From assembly GCF_950295315.1 (NCBI RefSeq), contig NC_080168.1, forward strand, positions 599,749 through 663,748: DNA of 64,000 bases, given 5' to 3'. The DNA comes from Erinaceus europaeus (taxonomy: Eukaryota; Chordata; Mammalia; Eulipotyphla; Erinaceidae). The position numbers and the translations under genes were made by a program. A model generated the notes under the pieces. It saw only the letters and a list, made by a program, of their open reading frames with translations, had not been told where the DNA came from and made no database searches. Below are positions 50,187-62,039 of this stretch, one piece after another. How positions within the stretch are numbered: the stretch's first letter is position 1; the number at the start of each line of letters is the position of its first letter.

Positions 50187-50574
50187 AGAGAGGTGTCTTT
50201 TCAGACCTCCATCCGTGAAGGTGGGGGGAACTTCCCTAAGCTCTACCAGACTTCCCCACAGTCCCACAGGAGACCAGCAGGCAGGACCAAAGTGGCATAG
50301 AGCAAAGGTTCCGGGGCGGGGACACAGCACAGCAGGCTCGCAGACGGACTCACCGCCAGCTGGAGCCGAGCGGGCCTCTGGGGCGGAAGGAGAGAAGCTT
50401 TTTGATCTAGAACATTCACTTCACAAGGCAGCGCCGTGCCCACTGAAGTCTGCCAGCCATGGGTGGCAGGCCGCTGAAGTCTCACTGAAGCCCCCCGCTG
50501 CTCCTGCCTCGAACCCTGCCAGTGCTTCTGAGGCGCCAGGGCCTAGTGGCTACAGAGTCACTGGAGGGCTGCGC
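50187..50574. other. Sequence between LTR and heptanucleotide array
   Basis: Unique sequence, nothing recognised. Confidence 0.4.
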
Positions 50575-53172
50575 CCTCGCCTGCTCCCTGCTGCCTGCTG
50601 CCTGCTGCCTGCTGCCTGCTCCCTGCTCCCTGCTGCCTGCTGCCTGCTGCCTGCTGCCTGCTGCCTGCTGCCTGCTGCCTGCTCCCTGCTCCCTGCTCCC
50701 TGCTGCCTGCTGCCTGCTGCCTGCTGCCTGCTGCCTGCTGCCTGCTCCCTGCTGCCTGCTCCCTGCTGCCTGCTGCCTGCTGCCTGCTCCCTGCTCCCTG
50801 CTGCCTGCTCCCTGCTGCCTGCTCCCTGCTGCCTGCTGCCTGCTGCCTGCTGCCTGCTCCCTGCTGCCTGCTGCCTGCTGCCTGCTGCCTGCTGCCTGCT
50901 GCCTGCTCCCTGCTCCCTGCTGCCTGCTGCCTGCTGCCTGCTGCCTGCTGCCTGCTGCCTGCTCCCTGCTGCCTGCTGCCTGCTGCCTGCTGCCTGCTCC
51001 CTGCTGCCTGCTCCCTGCTGCCTGCTCCCTGCTGCCTGCTGCCTGCTGCCTGCTGCCTGCTGCCTGCTCCCTGCTGCCTGCTCCCTGCTGCCTGCTGCCT
51101 GCTCCCTGCTGCCTGCTGCCTGCTGCCTGCTGCCTGCTGCCTGCTCCCTGCTGCCTGCTGCCTGCTGCCTGCTCCCTGCTGCCTGCTGCCTGCTCCCTGC
51201 TGCCTGCTGCCTGCTGCCTGCTGCCTGCTCCCTGCTGCCTGCTCCCTACTGCCTGCTGCCTGCTGCCTGCTGCCTGCTCCCTGCTCCCTGCTGCCTGCTG
51301 CCTGCTGCCTGCTGCCTGCTCCCTGCTCCCTGCTCCCTGCTGCCTGCTGCCTGCTGCCTGCTCCCTGCTCCCTGCTGCCTGCTGCCTGCTCCCTGCTCCC
51401 TGCTCCCTGCTGCCTGCTGCCTGCTGCCTGCTGCCTGCTGCCTGCTCCCTGTTCCCTGCTGCCTGCTCCCTACTGCCTGCTGCCTGCTGCCTGCTCCCTG
51501 CTGCCTGCTCCCTGCTGCCTGCTCCCTGCTGCCTGCTCCCTGCTGCCTGCTCCCTGCTCCCTGCTGCCTGCTCCCTGCTCCCTGCTGCCTGCTCCCTGCT
51601 GCCTGCTCCCTGCTCCCTGCTGCCTGCTGCCTGCTCCCTACTGCCTGCTCCCTGCTGCCTGCTGCCTGCTGCCTGCTCCCTGCTGCCTGCTCCCTGCTGC
51701 CTGCTGCCTGCTGCCTGCTCCCTGCTGCCTGCTCCCTGCTGCCTGCTGCCTGCTGCCTGCTCCCTGCTGCCTGCTGCCTGCTGCCTGCTGCCTGCTGCCT
51801 GCTCCCTGTTCCCTGCTGCCTGCTCCCTGCTGCCTGCTGCCTGCTCCCTGCTGCCTGCTCCCTGCTGCCTGCTCCCTGCTCCCTGCTGCCTGCTCCCTGC
51901 TCCCTGCTGCCTGCTCCCTGCTGCCTGCTCCCTGCTCCCTGCTGCCTGCTGCCTGCTCCCTACTGCCTGCTCCCTGCTGCCTGCTGCCTGCTGCCTGCTC
52001 CCTGCTGCCTGCTCCCTGCTGCCTGCTGCCTGCTGCCTGCTCCCTGCTGCCTGCTCCCTGCTGCCTGCTCCCTGCTCCCTGCTGCCTGCTCCCTGCTCCC
52101 TGCTGCCTGCTCCCTGCTGCCTGCTCCCTGCTCCCTGCTGCCTGCTGCCTGCTGCCTGCTCCCTGCTGCCTGCTCCCTGCTCCCTGCTGCCTGCTCCCTG
52201 CTCCCTGCTGCCTGCTCCCTGCTCCCTGCTGCCTGCTCCCTGCTGCCTGCTCCCTGCTGCCTGCTCCCTGCTGCCTGCTCCCTGCTGCCTGCTCCCTGCT
52301 GCCTGCTGCCTGCTCCCTGCTGCCTGCTGCCTGCTGCCTGCTCCCTGCTCCCTGCTGCCTGCTGCCTGCTCCCTGCTGCCTGCTGCCTGCTCCCTGCTGC
52401 CTGCTGCCTGCTCCCTGCTCCCTGCTCCCTGCTCCCTGCTCCCTGCTGCCTGCTCCCTGCTCCCTGCTGCCTGCTGCCTGCTCCCTGCTCCCTGCTCCCT
52501 GCTGCCTGCTGCCTGCTCCCTGCTGCCTGCTGCCTGCTCCCTGCTGCCTGCTGCCTGCTCCCTGCTCCCTGCTGCCTGCTGCCTGCTCCCTGCTCCCTGC
52601 TGCCTGCTGCCTGCTCCCTGCTGCCTGCTCCCTGCTCCCTGCTCCCTGCTCCCTGCTGCCTGCTCCCTGCTCCCTGCTCCCTGCTCCCTGCTGCCTGCTC
52701 CCTGCTGCCTGCTCCCTGCTGCCTGCTCCCTGCTGCCTGCTCCCTGCTGCCTGCTGCCTGCTCCCTGCTGCCTGCTCCCTGCTCCCTGCTGCCTGCTCCC
52801 TGCTGCCTGCTCCCTGCTGCCTGCTGCCTGCTCCCTGCTGCCTGCTGCCTGCTCCCTGCTGCCTGCTCCCTGCTGCCTGTTCCCTGCTGCCTGCTGCCTG
52901 CTGCCTGCTCCCTGCTGCCTGCTCCCTGCTCCCTGCTGCCTGCTCCCTGCTCCCTACTCCCTACTGCCTGCTCCCTGCTCCCTGCTGCCTGCTCCCTGCT
53001 GCCTGCTGCCTGTTGCCTGCTGCCTGCTGCCTGCTGCCTGCTCCCTGCTCCCTGCTGCCTGCTCCCTGCTGCCTGCTCCCTGCTCCCTGCTGCCTGCTCC
53101 CTGCTCCCTGCTCCCTGCTCCCTGCTCCCTGCTGCCTGCTGCCTGCTGCCTGCTCCCTGCTCCCAGCTCTCT
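50575..53172 (+). repeat. 2.6-kb heptanucleotide array (CTGCCTG / CTCCCTG)
   Basis: About 370 consecutive 7-bp units of two forms, tgcctgc and tccctgc, in irregular order, with rare tccctac, ttccctg and tgcctgt variants. No stop codons arise in two frames, which produces 900-1000 codon open frames that are not genes. Confidence 0.97.
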
Positions 53173-53809
53173 CAGGCATGGGCCACCCCAGCAGGGGAGT
53201 GGGCCCGCAGAGTGAGAGGAGCCCAGGAATCCACCCCGAGGGAGGTCTGAGCCCAGAGCACCTGTGGCGGCAGTGGTCCACACTGGGCTGCTTCTTATTC
53301 TCATAAATCAATCGAGTAACCACTCACTCCTGGCTGAGGGTGGTGCTGGGGCTTGAGCCTGGGAAGGAGTCTTGTGTGTCTTTCCTCCTTGTCTGTCATC
53401 AATTATTATTAGTGATTTAACGCCGACTTACAAAGTCATGAGATAAGGGGTCTGACTGCACGCCGCCCCCACCCCCAGAGCTCTGTGTCCCGTCGCCTCC
53501 ACCTGTTCCCATTCCATGTCCTCCCCTCCGTCTCCCTCTCCCCCTCGCTCTTCTCTGCGGGAGTTTGCAGAGTCAAGCGAGCATCACGCCTTCTTCCAGC
53601 CCCCCGAGGGCTGTGGGTCTGTCCCCTCTGCTCCTGCCACCAGGCGGATATTCACGTCTCCCTGAGCATCAGGGAGCCCGGGCCCCCTCAGAACTCCACC
53701 CAACTGCCCACCAGGGCCTGTTGGCACCTGGTGCCCACCGTCCGCTCAGCCGAGTGTCCCCTGCCCTCGGCCTCTCTGTACGTGTGTTTATTTGCCAGGG
53801 CTGCCGCCA
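53173..53809. other. Intergenic sequence
   Basis: 53395-53560 (tagtgatttaacgccgactt, then gagctctgtgtcccgtcgcc) looks like an old dispersed repeat I cannot name; the rest is unique. Confidence 0.35.
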
Positions 53810-54062
53810 GGCTCAGTGCTGCCCTGTGAATCTGCTGCTCCCACTAGCCGTGATTTCTTTCTTCCTTCCTTTGTTTTTTAAATATTTGTTAGAGACAGAC
53901 AGAAACTGAGAGGGGAGGAGAGACAGGGAGAGAGAGACAGACACCCGCAGCTCTGCTTCACCACTCAGAACCTTCCCCCCTGCAGGTGCGGAGCAATGAC
54001 TCGAACCCAGGTCCTTTCACAGGACAACATGCACACTTAACTGGATGTACCACAGCCCGGAG
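53810..54062 (-). mobile_element. SINE, minus orientation
   Basis: gagacagacagaaactgaga arm, gcaatgactcgaacccaggt, head ending taccacagcccgg. Confidence 0.8.
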
Positions 54063-54099
54063 AGTTCCTTTTAAAAAAAAAATATGTGTTTTGTTTATT

Positions 54100-54290
54100 C
54101 AAATTAGAATTAATTTTTTCTTGTTTATTTTGTTTTAATAAGAGAGATAGACCTGTATAATAATACAGAGAGAAAGACCAGAACACTGCTCATCCCTGGC
54201 TGATGGACGTGCTGGGGGTTGAACTTGGGACCTCAAAGCCTCAGGCAGGAGAGGCTTTTGCTGATGCCTATGCTGCCTCCCCAGTCCCCC
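54100..54290 (-). mobile_element. SINE of the second subfamily, minus orientation
   Basis: ttttaataagagagatagac tail side, gggggttgaacttgggacct, aaagcctcaggcaggagagg. Confidence 0.7.
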
Positions 54291-54980
54291 TCCCTCCCTC
54301 CCTCCCCCTCCCTCCTTCCCTCTCCTGTGTGACTGAGCCCTGCCCACTCTGGGGCCGCTGTGAGCCGTCAGGGAGGCTGGGACCCTGGAGGCTGTGGGCG
54401 CTCCTTGGGGCCTCACCTTGTCCCCGGGCCTCAGGAATGGGTGTCACCTGGGGCCACCTGCTCCCCCTGTGTGCCCAGTCCTCCTGGTTTTCCATTTTGA
54501 CAAGGAACCACTGTCTGTGAGCCAGATGCTGTCTGGGGGACAGTCCACACCCCCCCCCTGGCACCCCCAGGCCCCCAGAGCTGCAGACGGAGACCAGACG
54601 CTGCCTGGGTCTCTCCGGTTCAGAGCCACTCAGCACTGGCGCATGGCTGGCCAGTCCCCAGGTTCAGCGTCACCCCTGTGTCAGCTGGCACGACTCCCCA
54701 GGACGCTGCCCGGGGCCCAGAGCTGCCGCACGGGGAGCCCCCGCTGCCCGCCCCCCGCCCGCCCGCCCGCTCCCACCAGCCACCCACGGCTCTCAGAGCC
54801 CGGGGTCCATGCTGCTATCACTGCTTTCTGCGAGTCTGCTTCAGACTCCTCCATCCCACACACGGCGAGACCGCCCTCACGTGTCTGCCCTCACGGCCTG
54901 ACTCATCCGCCCGCACCGTCGCCTGCAGCCCACCCGTCTGGCTTAGGAGACAGGACTTAGCTTCTTCACAGCTGACTAGT
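54291..54980. other. Intergenic unique sequence
   Basis: No gene, RNA or repeat recognised. Confidence 0.4.
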
Positions 54981-54984
54981 GTTC

Positions 54985-55378
54985 TTTCTCCTCCCTTCCT
55001 CCCTTCCTCCCTCCCTCCCTTCCATCCTTCCTTCCTCCCTTCCTCCCTCCCTCCCTTCCTCCCTTCCATCCTCCCTTCCATCCTCCCTTCCATCCTCCCT
55101 TCCTCCCTTCCATCCTTCCTCCCTCCCTCCCTCCCTTCCTCCCTTCCATCCTCCCTTCCATCCTCCCTTCCATCCTCCCTTCCTCCCTTCCATCCTTCCT
55201 TCCTCCCTTCCTCCCTTCCTCCCTTCCATCCTCCCTCCCTCCCTTCCTTCCTCCCTTCCTCCCTTCCATCCTCCCTCCCTTCCTCCCTTCCATCCTCCCT
55301 CCCTCCCTCCCTCCCTCCCTTCCTCCTTTCTTTTCTTCTTTCCTTCCTGATTTCTTCCTCCTGCCTTCTTTCCTTCCT
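54985..55378 (+). repeat. CCTT/CCCTTC-rich tandem repeat
   Basis: Runs of cttcctcccttccatcctcc with ccctccctccctccc blocks. Homopyrimidine except for the A of ccatcc. Confidence 0.92.
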
Positions 55379-55379
55379 T

Positions 55380-55640
55380 CTGCCTCCAGGGTTATTTCTG
55401 GGACTCGGTGCCAGCACTATGAACCCACTACTCCGGGAGGGAATTTTTTCCATTTTATTGGACGGGACGGAGAGAGATTGAGAGAGGGAGAGAGACAGAG
55501 AGACACCTGCAGCCCTGCTTCACCGCTTGTGAAGCTTCCTTCTGCAGGTGGGGAGTGGGGGCTTGAACCCGGGTCCTTGCATGGGCCCTTGTGCTTTGTA
55601 CTATGTGCTTAACCAGTGCACCACCGCCCTGCCTCTAGGG
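55380..55640 (-). mobile_element. SINE, minus orientation
   Basis: gggttatttctgggactcgg, ttattggacgggacggagag, gggcttgaacccgggtcctt, head gtgcaccaccgccctgcc. Confidence 0.88.
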
Positions 55641-56760
55641 CTCCTCTTCCCACCTGCCAGGGGAGTCGCACCCGGGGGGATGCTCTCCTCACCCCTTGGG
55701 GACGCTGCCGCCCAGCCCGCCCAGCCAAGACTCCCAGGGCCGGAGGAGGGGTGTGGGCAGGGGGCTAAGTGGACGCCCTGTCTGCTTCTGCTTTTAATGC
55801 CCAGAAGACGTGGGGGGCATAAGACCTCCCACAGAGCACTTCTGAGCAGAAACAGAACCTTCCTGGCAGCGGCTTACTGAGCCCTGGGCCAGGGCACCCC
55901 CATGTGGATGCTGGGGGGAGTCTGTCCCCGCCTCTCAGCACCCCTCCTTAGAGCCAGGGCCCCACTCCCCCGGTGGGGCGGGAGGTGGCCTTTAATGCCC
56001 CCTCACCTGCCGAGCGCCCCGGTGGCCTTCCTGTGCAGGTGGGCGCCCGCCTGGCGCGTGGGGGGCCTGCGTCCCGAGCTGAGGTGCCAGCCGAGACGTT
56101 TACGACCTGACTAGTTTCCGCGGGCAGAATCAGAATAACATCCGCCTCCCGATCACGGCAGGGCCAGGGCCGTCCCCGGGGGCCCCCAGCCTGTGTGTGT
56201 TGGGGGGGGCGGCTGAGCCGCCGGGACCCCTGGCTGGGCTGCAGACGTTTTGGGGGCCCACCCCTGCTGGAGGCCCTCCTGGTGGGGCTCAGCCCTGAGT
56301 TTGAACTGAATCCGCTTCAGCCAGAGGGGGAAGCGGCCGGGTCGGGGTGGAGTTCCGGGGTCCACCTTCCGGGGAGGGGGTGCTCGGCCTGGCAGTGGTC
56401 AGACAGACAGACCCGTGGTGCTTCCTGACGCTGGTGACCCGTCCGTGCCCTACTCTGGGAGCACCAGGGGCGATTCTCTGGGGAGAGGCAAGGACCGTGC
56501 ACCCCACCCACCCCGTGGGAGGAAACTGTGTCTACAGGTGGACGGGGTCACGGATGGGGCAGGACCACCGCCCCTCAGCCACTGCCTGAGAGCAGCCGGT
56601 CGTCCGGTCACAGCAGCGTCCACACAGCCCCGTTCACCCCCCGCCAGGCCTCGGCCACCAGGGCCCAGGGGTCGCACCTCAGCCTGAGGGACATTGAGAT
56701 GTCTGTACCCGGGACCAGGTGATGGATTGATTGGTTGGTCCAGCTGTCTCTCTTTAAGAG
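55641..56760. other. Intergenic GC-rich sequence
   Basis: No repeat or gene recognised across about 1.1 kb. Confidence 0.4.
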
Positions 56761-56764
56761 GTGT

Positions 56765-56985
56765 TTTTTTTTTTTTTAAATCATCTTTATTTATTGGATA
56801 GAAACAGCCAGAAGTTGAGAGGGAAGGGGGTGATAGGGAGAGAGAGAGAGAGAAGAGAGAAGACACCTGCAAGCCTGCTTCACCACTCTTGAAACTTTCC
56901 CCCTGCAGGGGGGGCAGGGGCTCGAACCCGGGTCTCTGTACCATGTACGCTCAAGCAGGTGTGCTGCCACTTGCCCCCACCCTTT
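56765..56985 (-). mobile_element. SINE, minus orientation
   Basis: Poly-T, ttattggatagaaacagcca, gggctcgaacccgggtctct, head ggtgtgctgccacttgcccc. Confidence 0.87.
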
Positions 56986-57175
56986 CCTTTTTATCTTTAC
57001 TTAATTTGACAGGACAGAGAAATTGAGACGGGTGGGGGAGATAGAGAAGGAGAGAGACATCTGCAGACCTGCTTCACCACTTGTGAAGTGTCCCCCCTAC
57101 AGGTGGGGAACGGGGCTTGAACCCAGGTCCTTGTGCTCTGTACTATGTGAGCTTAACTGGGTGCACCACCAGCCG
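56986..57175 (-). mobile_element. SINE, minus orientation
   Basis: aatttgacaggacagagaaa, ggggcttgaacccaggtcc, head gggtgcaccaccagccgccc. Sits directly beside the previous one. Confidence 0.83.
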
Positions 57176-57194
57176 CCCGCCTGCCCGCCCCCAC

Positions 57195-57620
57195 AGCAGC
57201 TCAATGTGTAACAGCCAAAACCTGGCGGCAACCCAGGTGTCCCAACAGCAGAGGAGCGGCTGAGAAAGCTGTGGTCTCTGTCCACAATGGAATACTACTC
57301 AGCTGTGAAGAAGGATGGATTCACCTACTTTGCCTAATCTTTGATGGAGCCTGAAGGAATCCTGGGAAGTGAGATCAGCCAGAAAGAGAAGGGTGAAGAC
57401 GGGATGTTCTCACTCATGGACAGAAGTGGAGACACCAGAACAGAAGGGGAAACATCAAGCAGAACGTGGGCTAGGCCTGGTGTGTTACCCCAAAGTAAAG
57501 GTTCAGGTCCTGGTGCTGATGGTGGGGGAGGACTTGGGCTGGGGGGAGTGTCTGCAGAAAACTGAGAGATTTGACACTTGGACCAACAAGTGCATTTACT
57601 GTTGACTGTAGACCCTTCAC
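57195..57620 (+). mobile_element. L1 3' end fragment, plus orientation
   Basis: Contains acaatggaatactactcagc and aagtgagatcagccagaaag, conserved at the L1 ORF2 end and 3' UTR in mammals, then a 3' UTR resembling the complement of 58.3-58.7 kb. 57621-57905 is unassigned. Confidence 0.75.
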
Positions 57621-57924
57621 CACCCCTAAAAAACAGCATATTTGCGCCATCAGCATCAGGCCCAGTGGGTGTGGGGCGAGAGGGGGGCATCTTTCCATCC
57701 CGGGCCAGGGTGTGTTGGGGGCTGTCTCGCCTGCTTGGAGATACCCTTGGGGTCTCAGGGAAGGGGCAGGGGCCGCTGTGTCCATCTTGCAGCAGAGTGG
57801 GAGGTGGGAGGGGTCTCAGCCTGATCTCAGGGACAGCAGCTGCGGGAACTGAGGCCCCCTGTGGGTCAGCCTTCACTGACGTCGTCGCTGTTGAAAAGTA
57901 GACTTTAGGGCCAGGAGAAAGCAC

Positions 57925-58155
57925 AGCAATTTATATTCAGGCTTTCTTTTTAATTCTTATTACTATTTATTGACTGGATAGAAACAGAAATTGAGAGGCG
58001 GGAGGAGGCGGAGGGAGAGAGACAGACACCTGCAGCCCTGCTTCCCCACTCATGAAACTTCCCCCCTGCAGGTGGGGACGAGGGCATTGAACCCGGGTCC
58101 TTGTGCACTGTAGTGTGTGCACTCAACCAGGTGCGCCACCGCCAGGCTCCACATT
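57925..58155 (-). mobile_element. SINE, minus orientation
   Basis: ttattgactggatagaaaca, gggcattgaacccgggtcct, head ggtgcgccaccgccaggctc. Confidence 0.86.
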
Positions 58156-59314
58156 CACTCTCCCGCTTGAGGCTCCGAGGTCCCTGGGGGGACTTTGCCC
58201 TGAGAGGTGGCACCTGCAGTCCCCTGCTCCCCACCCCCTCTTCTTTTTCTCATAAATGCTTTGGCTAGTCAGAGTCTCTTATGGTTTTATTTTATTATTT
58301 ATTAAAATTTTCTTTATTGGGGAAATAAATGTTTTACATTCGATAGTAAATACAATAGTTTGTACATGCATAACATTTCCCAGTTTCCCATATAACAATA
58401 CAACCCCCACTAGGTCCTCTGAATCCTTCTTGGACCTGTATTCTCCCCACCCACCCACCCCAGAGTCTTTTACTTTGGTGTAATACTCCAATTCCATTTC
58501 AGGTTCTACTTGTGTTTTCTTTTCTGATCTTGTTTTTCAACTTCTGCCTGAGAGTGAGATCATCCCATATTCATCCTTCTGTTTCTGACTTATTTCACTT
58601 AACATGATTTCTTCAAGGTCCATCCAAGATCGGCTGAAAATGGTGAAGTCACCATTTTTTACAGCTGAGTAGTATTCCATTGTGTATCTAGACCACGACT
58701 TGCTCAGTCACTCATCTGTTGTTAGACACCTGGGTTGCTTCCAGGTTTTGGCTATTACACATTGTGCTGCCAAGAACATATGTGTACACAGATCTTTTTG
58801 AATGGATGTGTTGGGTTCCTTAGGATCTATCCCCAGGAGAGGAATTGCAGGATCATAGGGTAGGTCCATTTCTAGCCTTCTGAGAGTTCTCCAGACTGTT
58901 CTCCACAGAGGCTGGACCCATTGACATTCCCACCAGCAGTGCAGGAGGGTTCCTTTGACCCCACACCCTCTCCAGCATTTGCTGCTGTTACCTTTTCTGA
59001 TGTGTGACATTCTCACAGGAGTGAAGTGATATCTCATTGTTGTTTTTATTTGCATTTCTCTGACAATCAGAGACTTGGAACATTTTTTCATGTGTTTCTT
59101 GGCCTTTTGGATCTCTTCTGTGGTGAATATTCTGTCCAAGTCCTCCCCCCATTTTTGGATGGGGTTATTTGTTTTCTTGTTGTTGAGTTTGGCGAGCTCT
59201 TTATTTATTCTGATTATTAGCCTCTTGTCTGATGTATGGCATGTAAAGATCTTCTCCCATTCTGTGAGGGGTCTCTTGGTTTGGGTAGTGGTTTCTTTTG
59301 CTGTGCAGAAGCTT

Positions 59315-59598
59315 TTTTAAATTTTATTTTAATTTATTCCCTTTTGTTGTCCTTGTTGTTTTATTTTTGAAATTATTGTTGTTGTTATTGATGTGTCATA
59401 GTTGGATAGGACAGAGAGAAATGGAGAGAGGAGGGGAAGACAGGGGGAGAGAAAGACAGACACCTGCAGACCTGCTTCACCACCTGCGAAGTGACTCCTC
59501 TGCAGGTGGGGAGCCGGGGGCTCAAACTGGGATCCTTTCGCCAGTCCTTGCACTTTGTGCCACGTGTGCTTAACTCGCTGTGCTACTGCCTGACTCCC
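59315..59598 (-). mobile_element. SINE inserted in L1
   Basis: tttaatttattcccttttgt tail, ttggataggacagagagaaa, ggggctcaaactgggatcc, head ending gtgctactgcctgactccc. L1 sequence (agctttttaatttgatg) resumes on the right. Confidence 0.88.
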
Positions 59599-59650
59599 AA
59601 AGGCTTTTTAATTTGATGTAGTCCCATAGGTTTATGCTTGTCTTAGTCTT

Positions 59651-60222
59651 TTTTTTAAAAACTTTATTAATCTTTTTTTAATTTATTTATTTTTTTATTT
59701 TTATTTTTATTTTTTTTCCCCCAGGGTTATTGCTGGGCTCGGTGCCTGCATCATGAATCCACCGCTCCTGGAGGCCATTTTTTTTCCCCCTTTTGTTGCC
59801 CTTGTTGTAGCTTCGTTGTGGTTATTATTATTGCCCTTGTTGATGCAATTCGTTGTTGGATAGGACAGAGAGAAATGGAGAGAGGAGGGGAAGACAGAGA
59901 GGAGGAGAGAAAGATAGACACCTGCAGACCTGCTTCACCGCCTGTGAAGCGACTCCCCTGCAGGTGGGGAGCCGGGGGCTCGAACCGGGATCCTTACGCC
60001 GGTTCCTGCGCTTTGCGCCACATGCGCTTAACCCACTGCGCCACCGCCCGACCCCCCAACTTTATTAATTTTTTTGAGAGATGCAGAGAGAGAGATACAC
60101 AGAGAAACACCAGAGCACTGCTCAGCTCTGGCTTATGGTGGTGTGGGGGATTGAACCTGGGACTTAGGAGCCTCAGGCATGAGAGTCTGTTTGCATAACC
60201 ATGATGCTGTCTCCCCCCACCC
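59651..60222 (-). mobile_element. SINE of second subfamily inserted in L1, itself split by another SINE
   Basis: Flanked by a perfect direct repeat tgtcttagtctt (59639-59650 and 60223-60234). The element body is 59651-59671 plus 60058-60222 (gggattgaacctgggactta, ctcaggcatgagagtctg). Another SINE occupies 59672-60057. Confidence 0.87.
59672..60057 (-). mobile_element. Innermost SINE (SINE in SINE in L1)
   Basis: Flanked by a perfect direct repeat aactttattaat (59660-59671 and 60058-60069). Full-looking copy with gggttattgctgggctcggt, ggataggacagagagaaatg, ggggctcgaaccgggatcc and head ccactgcgccaccgcccgac. Confidence 0.88.
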
Positions 60223-61180
60223 TGTCTTAGTCTTCTTTGTAATTGGATTCGTTTCATTGAAGATGTCTTTAAAATTTATACAGAAAAGAGTTCTGCCAAT
60301 ATTTTCCTCTAAGTATCTGATAGTTTGTGGTCTAACATTCAAGTCCTTGATTCACTTGAAATTTACTTTTGTATTTGGTGAAATACAGTGATTCAGTTTC
60401 ATTCTTCTGCATGTTTCAACCCATTGTTTCCAACACCATTTGTTGAAGAGACTCTGCTTTCCCCACTTAATAGTCTGGGCCCCTTTGTCAAAGATTAGAT
60501 GTCCATAGGTGTGGGGGCTCATTTCTGGGCTCTCAATTCTATTCCACTGGTCAGTGTGTCTGTTCATGTTCCAGTACCAAGCAGTTTGATGACCATGGCC
60601 CTATAATACAGTTTGAGATCTGGGAGTGTGATGCCTCCGGTTCTGTTCTTTCTTCTCAAGATTGTTTTGGCAATTCTAGGTCTTTTCTGGTTCCAGATAA
60701 ACATTTGTAGCATTTTTTCTATTCTTCTAAAAAGTGTGCTTGGGATCTTGATGGGGATAGCATTAAATTTGTAGATGGCTCTGGGTAATATATTCATTTT
60801 GATGATGTTAATTCTACCGACCCATGAACATGGAATATCTTTCCACTTCTTTGTGTCTTTTTCAGTTTCCTTGAGTAATGACTCATAATTTTCAGTATAC
60901 AAGTCTTTCACTTCTTATTCCTAGATATTTTATTGTTTTTGTTGCTATAGTAAAAGGAATTTATTTCTGGATTTCAACTTTTTCTAACTTAGTGTTTGCA
61001 TAGAGAATGCCACTGACTTTTGAATGTTAATTTTGTAGCCTGACACGTTACTATATTTATTGCCTGGTGATTTCCAAAAGCTTTCTGCTGGATTCCTTAG
61101 GTTTTTCTATGTATACTATCATGTCATCTGCAAATAGGGAGGGTTTGACTTCTCTTCCAATCTGTATGCCTTGAATTAGT

Positions 61181-61595
61181 TTTTATAAACGTTTTGGCAG
61201 TTCTTTCTTGGCCTAGTTCTGTGAAAAATGCCGGTGGAGTTTGGTAGGGCTGGTCTGATGTGGGCTGTAGGGTCTCAGCAGGGTCAGCTCCTCTGGTCCG
61301 CGGTGTCTGCACGCATCTCCTTGTTGGCTTCTTGGGTTTCTCACAGTTCTCAGTGTGTCATCTCTCTGCTCCTGGGCTGGGTTCCTCCTCCATAAGCTCT
61401 GTTTCCACTGTGTTGGAAATGGAGATGGTCTCCTTACTCCTCCTTCAGATTTTTACTCCTTCACATCTAGAAACACAACTGGGTTGTGTATGTTGCTTTT
61501 GTATTCTGAAGCTTTACCGAATTTCTTTAATTGTTCTTACAGGTTTTGGTTGTTGAAGGGATTAGAACTTTGTCCATATAAAAGTGTGTTATCAC
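61181..61595. other. Unassigned, possibly older L1-related sequence
   Basis: 61490-61560 (tttgtattctgaagctttac and onward) resembles the complement of an ORF2 segment. No protein-level confirmation. Confidence 0.3.
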
Positions 61596-61880
61596 AGGAG
61601 GGGGGTGGGTGGTAGTGCAGCGGGTTATGTGTACGTGGCGCAAAGTGCAAGGACCAGCTCAAGGATCCTGGTTCAAGCCCCCGGCTCCCCACCTACAGGG
61701 AGGTCGTTTCACAAGCAGTGAGGCAAGTCTGCAGGTGTCTGTCTTTCTCTCCTCCTCCTCTGTCTTCCCCTCCTCTCTCCATTTTTCTTTGTTATCCAAC
61801 AACAACAACAATAATAACCACAACAATAAAACAACAAGGGTAACAAAAAAGGGAATTAATTAATTAATTAAAAAAAAAAG
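61596..61880 (+). mobile_element. SINE, plus orientation
   Basis: gtgggtggtagtgcagcggg head, tggttcaagcccccggctcc, pyrimidine arm, aacaacaacaataataacca and an A-rich tail ending (ttaa)n/(A)n. Confidence 0.88.
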
Positions 61881-61975
61881 ATTTCATGCCTGAGGTTCTA
61901 AAGGCTCAGGCTGAAACCCCAGGTCTCCAGCATAAGTCTGACCCAAGCAGACTTCTACTCTCCTTCTACTCTCTG
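61881..61975 (+). mobile_element. SINE fragment, plus orientation
   Basis: gatttcatgcctgaggttct, then aaaccccaggtctccagca; leads into the CA repeat. Confidence 0.5.
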
Positions 61976-61976
<1 letters not shown>

Positions 61977-62029
<53 letters not shown>

Positions 62030-62030
62030 T
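61977..62030 (+). repeat. (CA)n microsatellite
   Basis: About 25 CA units. Confidence 0.97.
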
Positions 62031-62039
62031 TATTTTTAA

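Larger units (their letters stand above)
58280..61180 (-). mobile_element. 5'-truncated L1, minus orientation, interrupted by SINEs
   Basis: The 3' UTR with AATAAA (complement near 58315) is followed upstream by ORF2 pieces. These are the C-terminal Cys-rich region at 59139-58708 ([38 protein letters not shown]), the post-RT region at 60911-60340 ([35 protein letters not shown]), and the RT active-site FADD on the complement of about 61123-61137. The element stops soon after, at about 61180, so endonuclease and most of RT are missing. Interrupted at 59315-59598 and 59651-60222. Non-functional. Confidence 0.92.

Noticed and set aside
50215..53250. Leu/Cys/Ala/Pro repeat frames of 897 and 1,011 codons
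   Set aside because: Product of the 7-bp array, open in two overlapping frames; no start context, splice sites or family resemblance.
58708..60911. Minus-strand open frames with protein-like sequence (71-143 codons)
   Set aside because: They are fragments of a truncated, interrupted L1 ORF2, not host genes.
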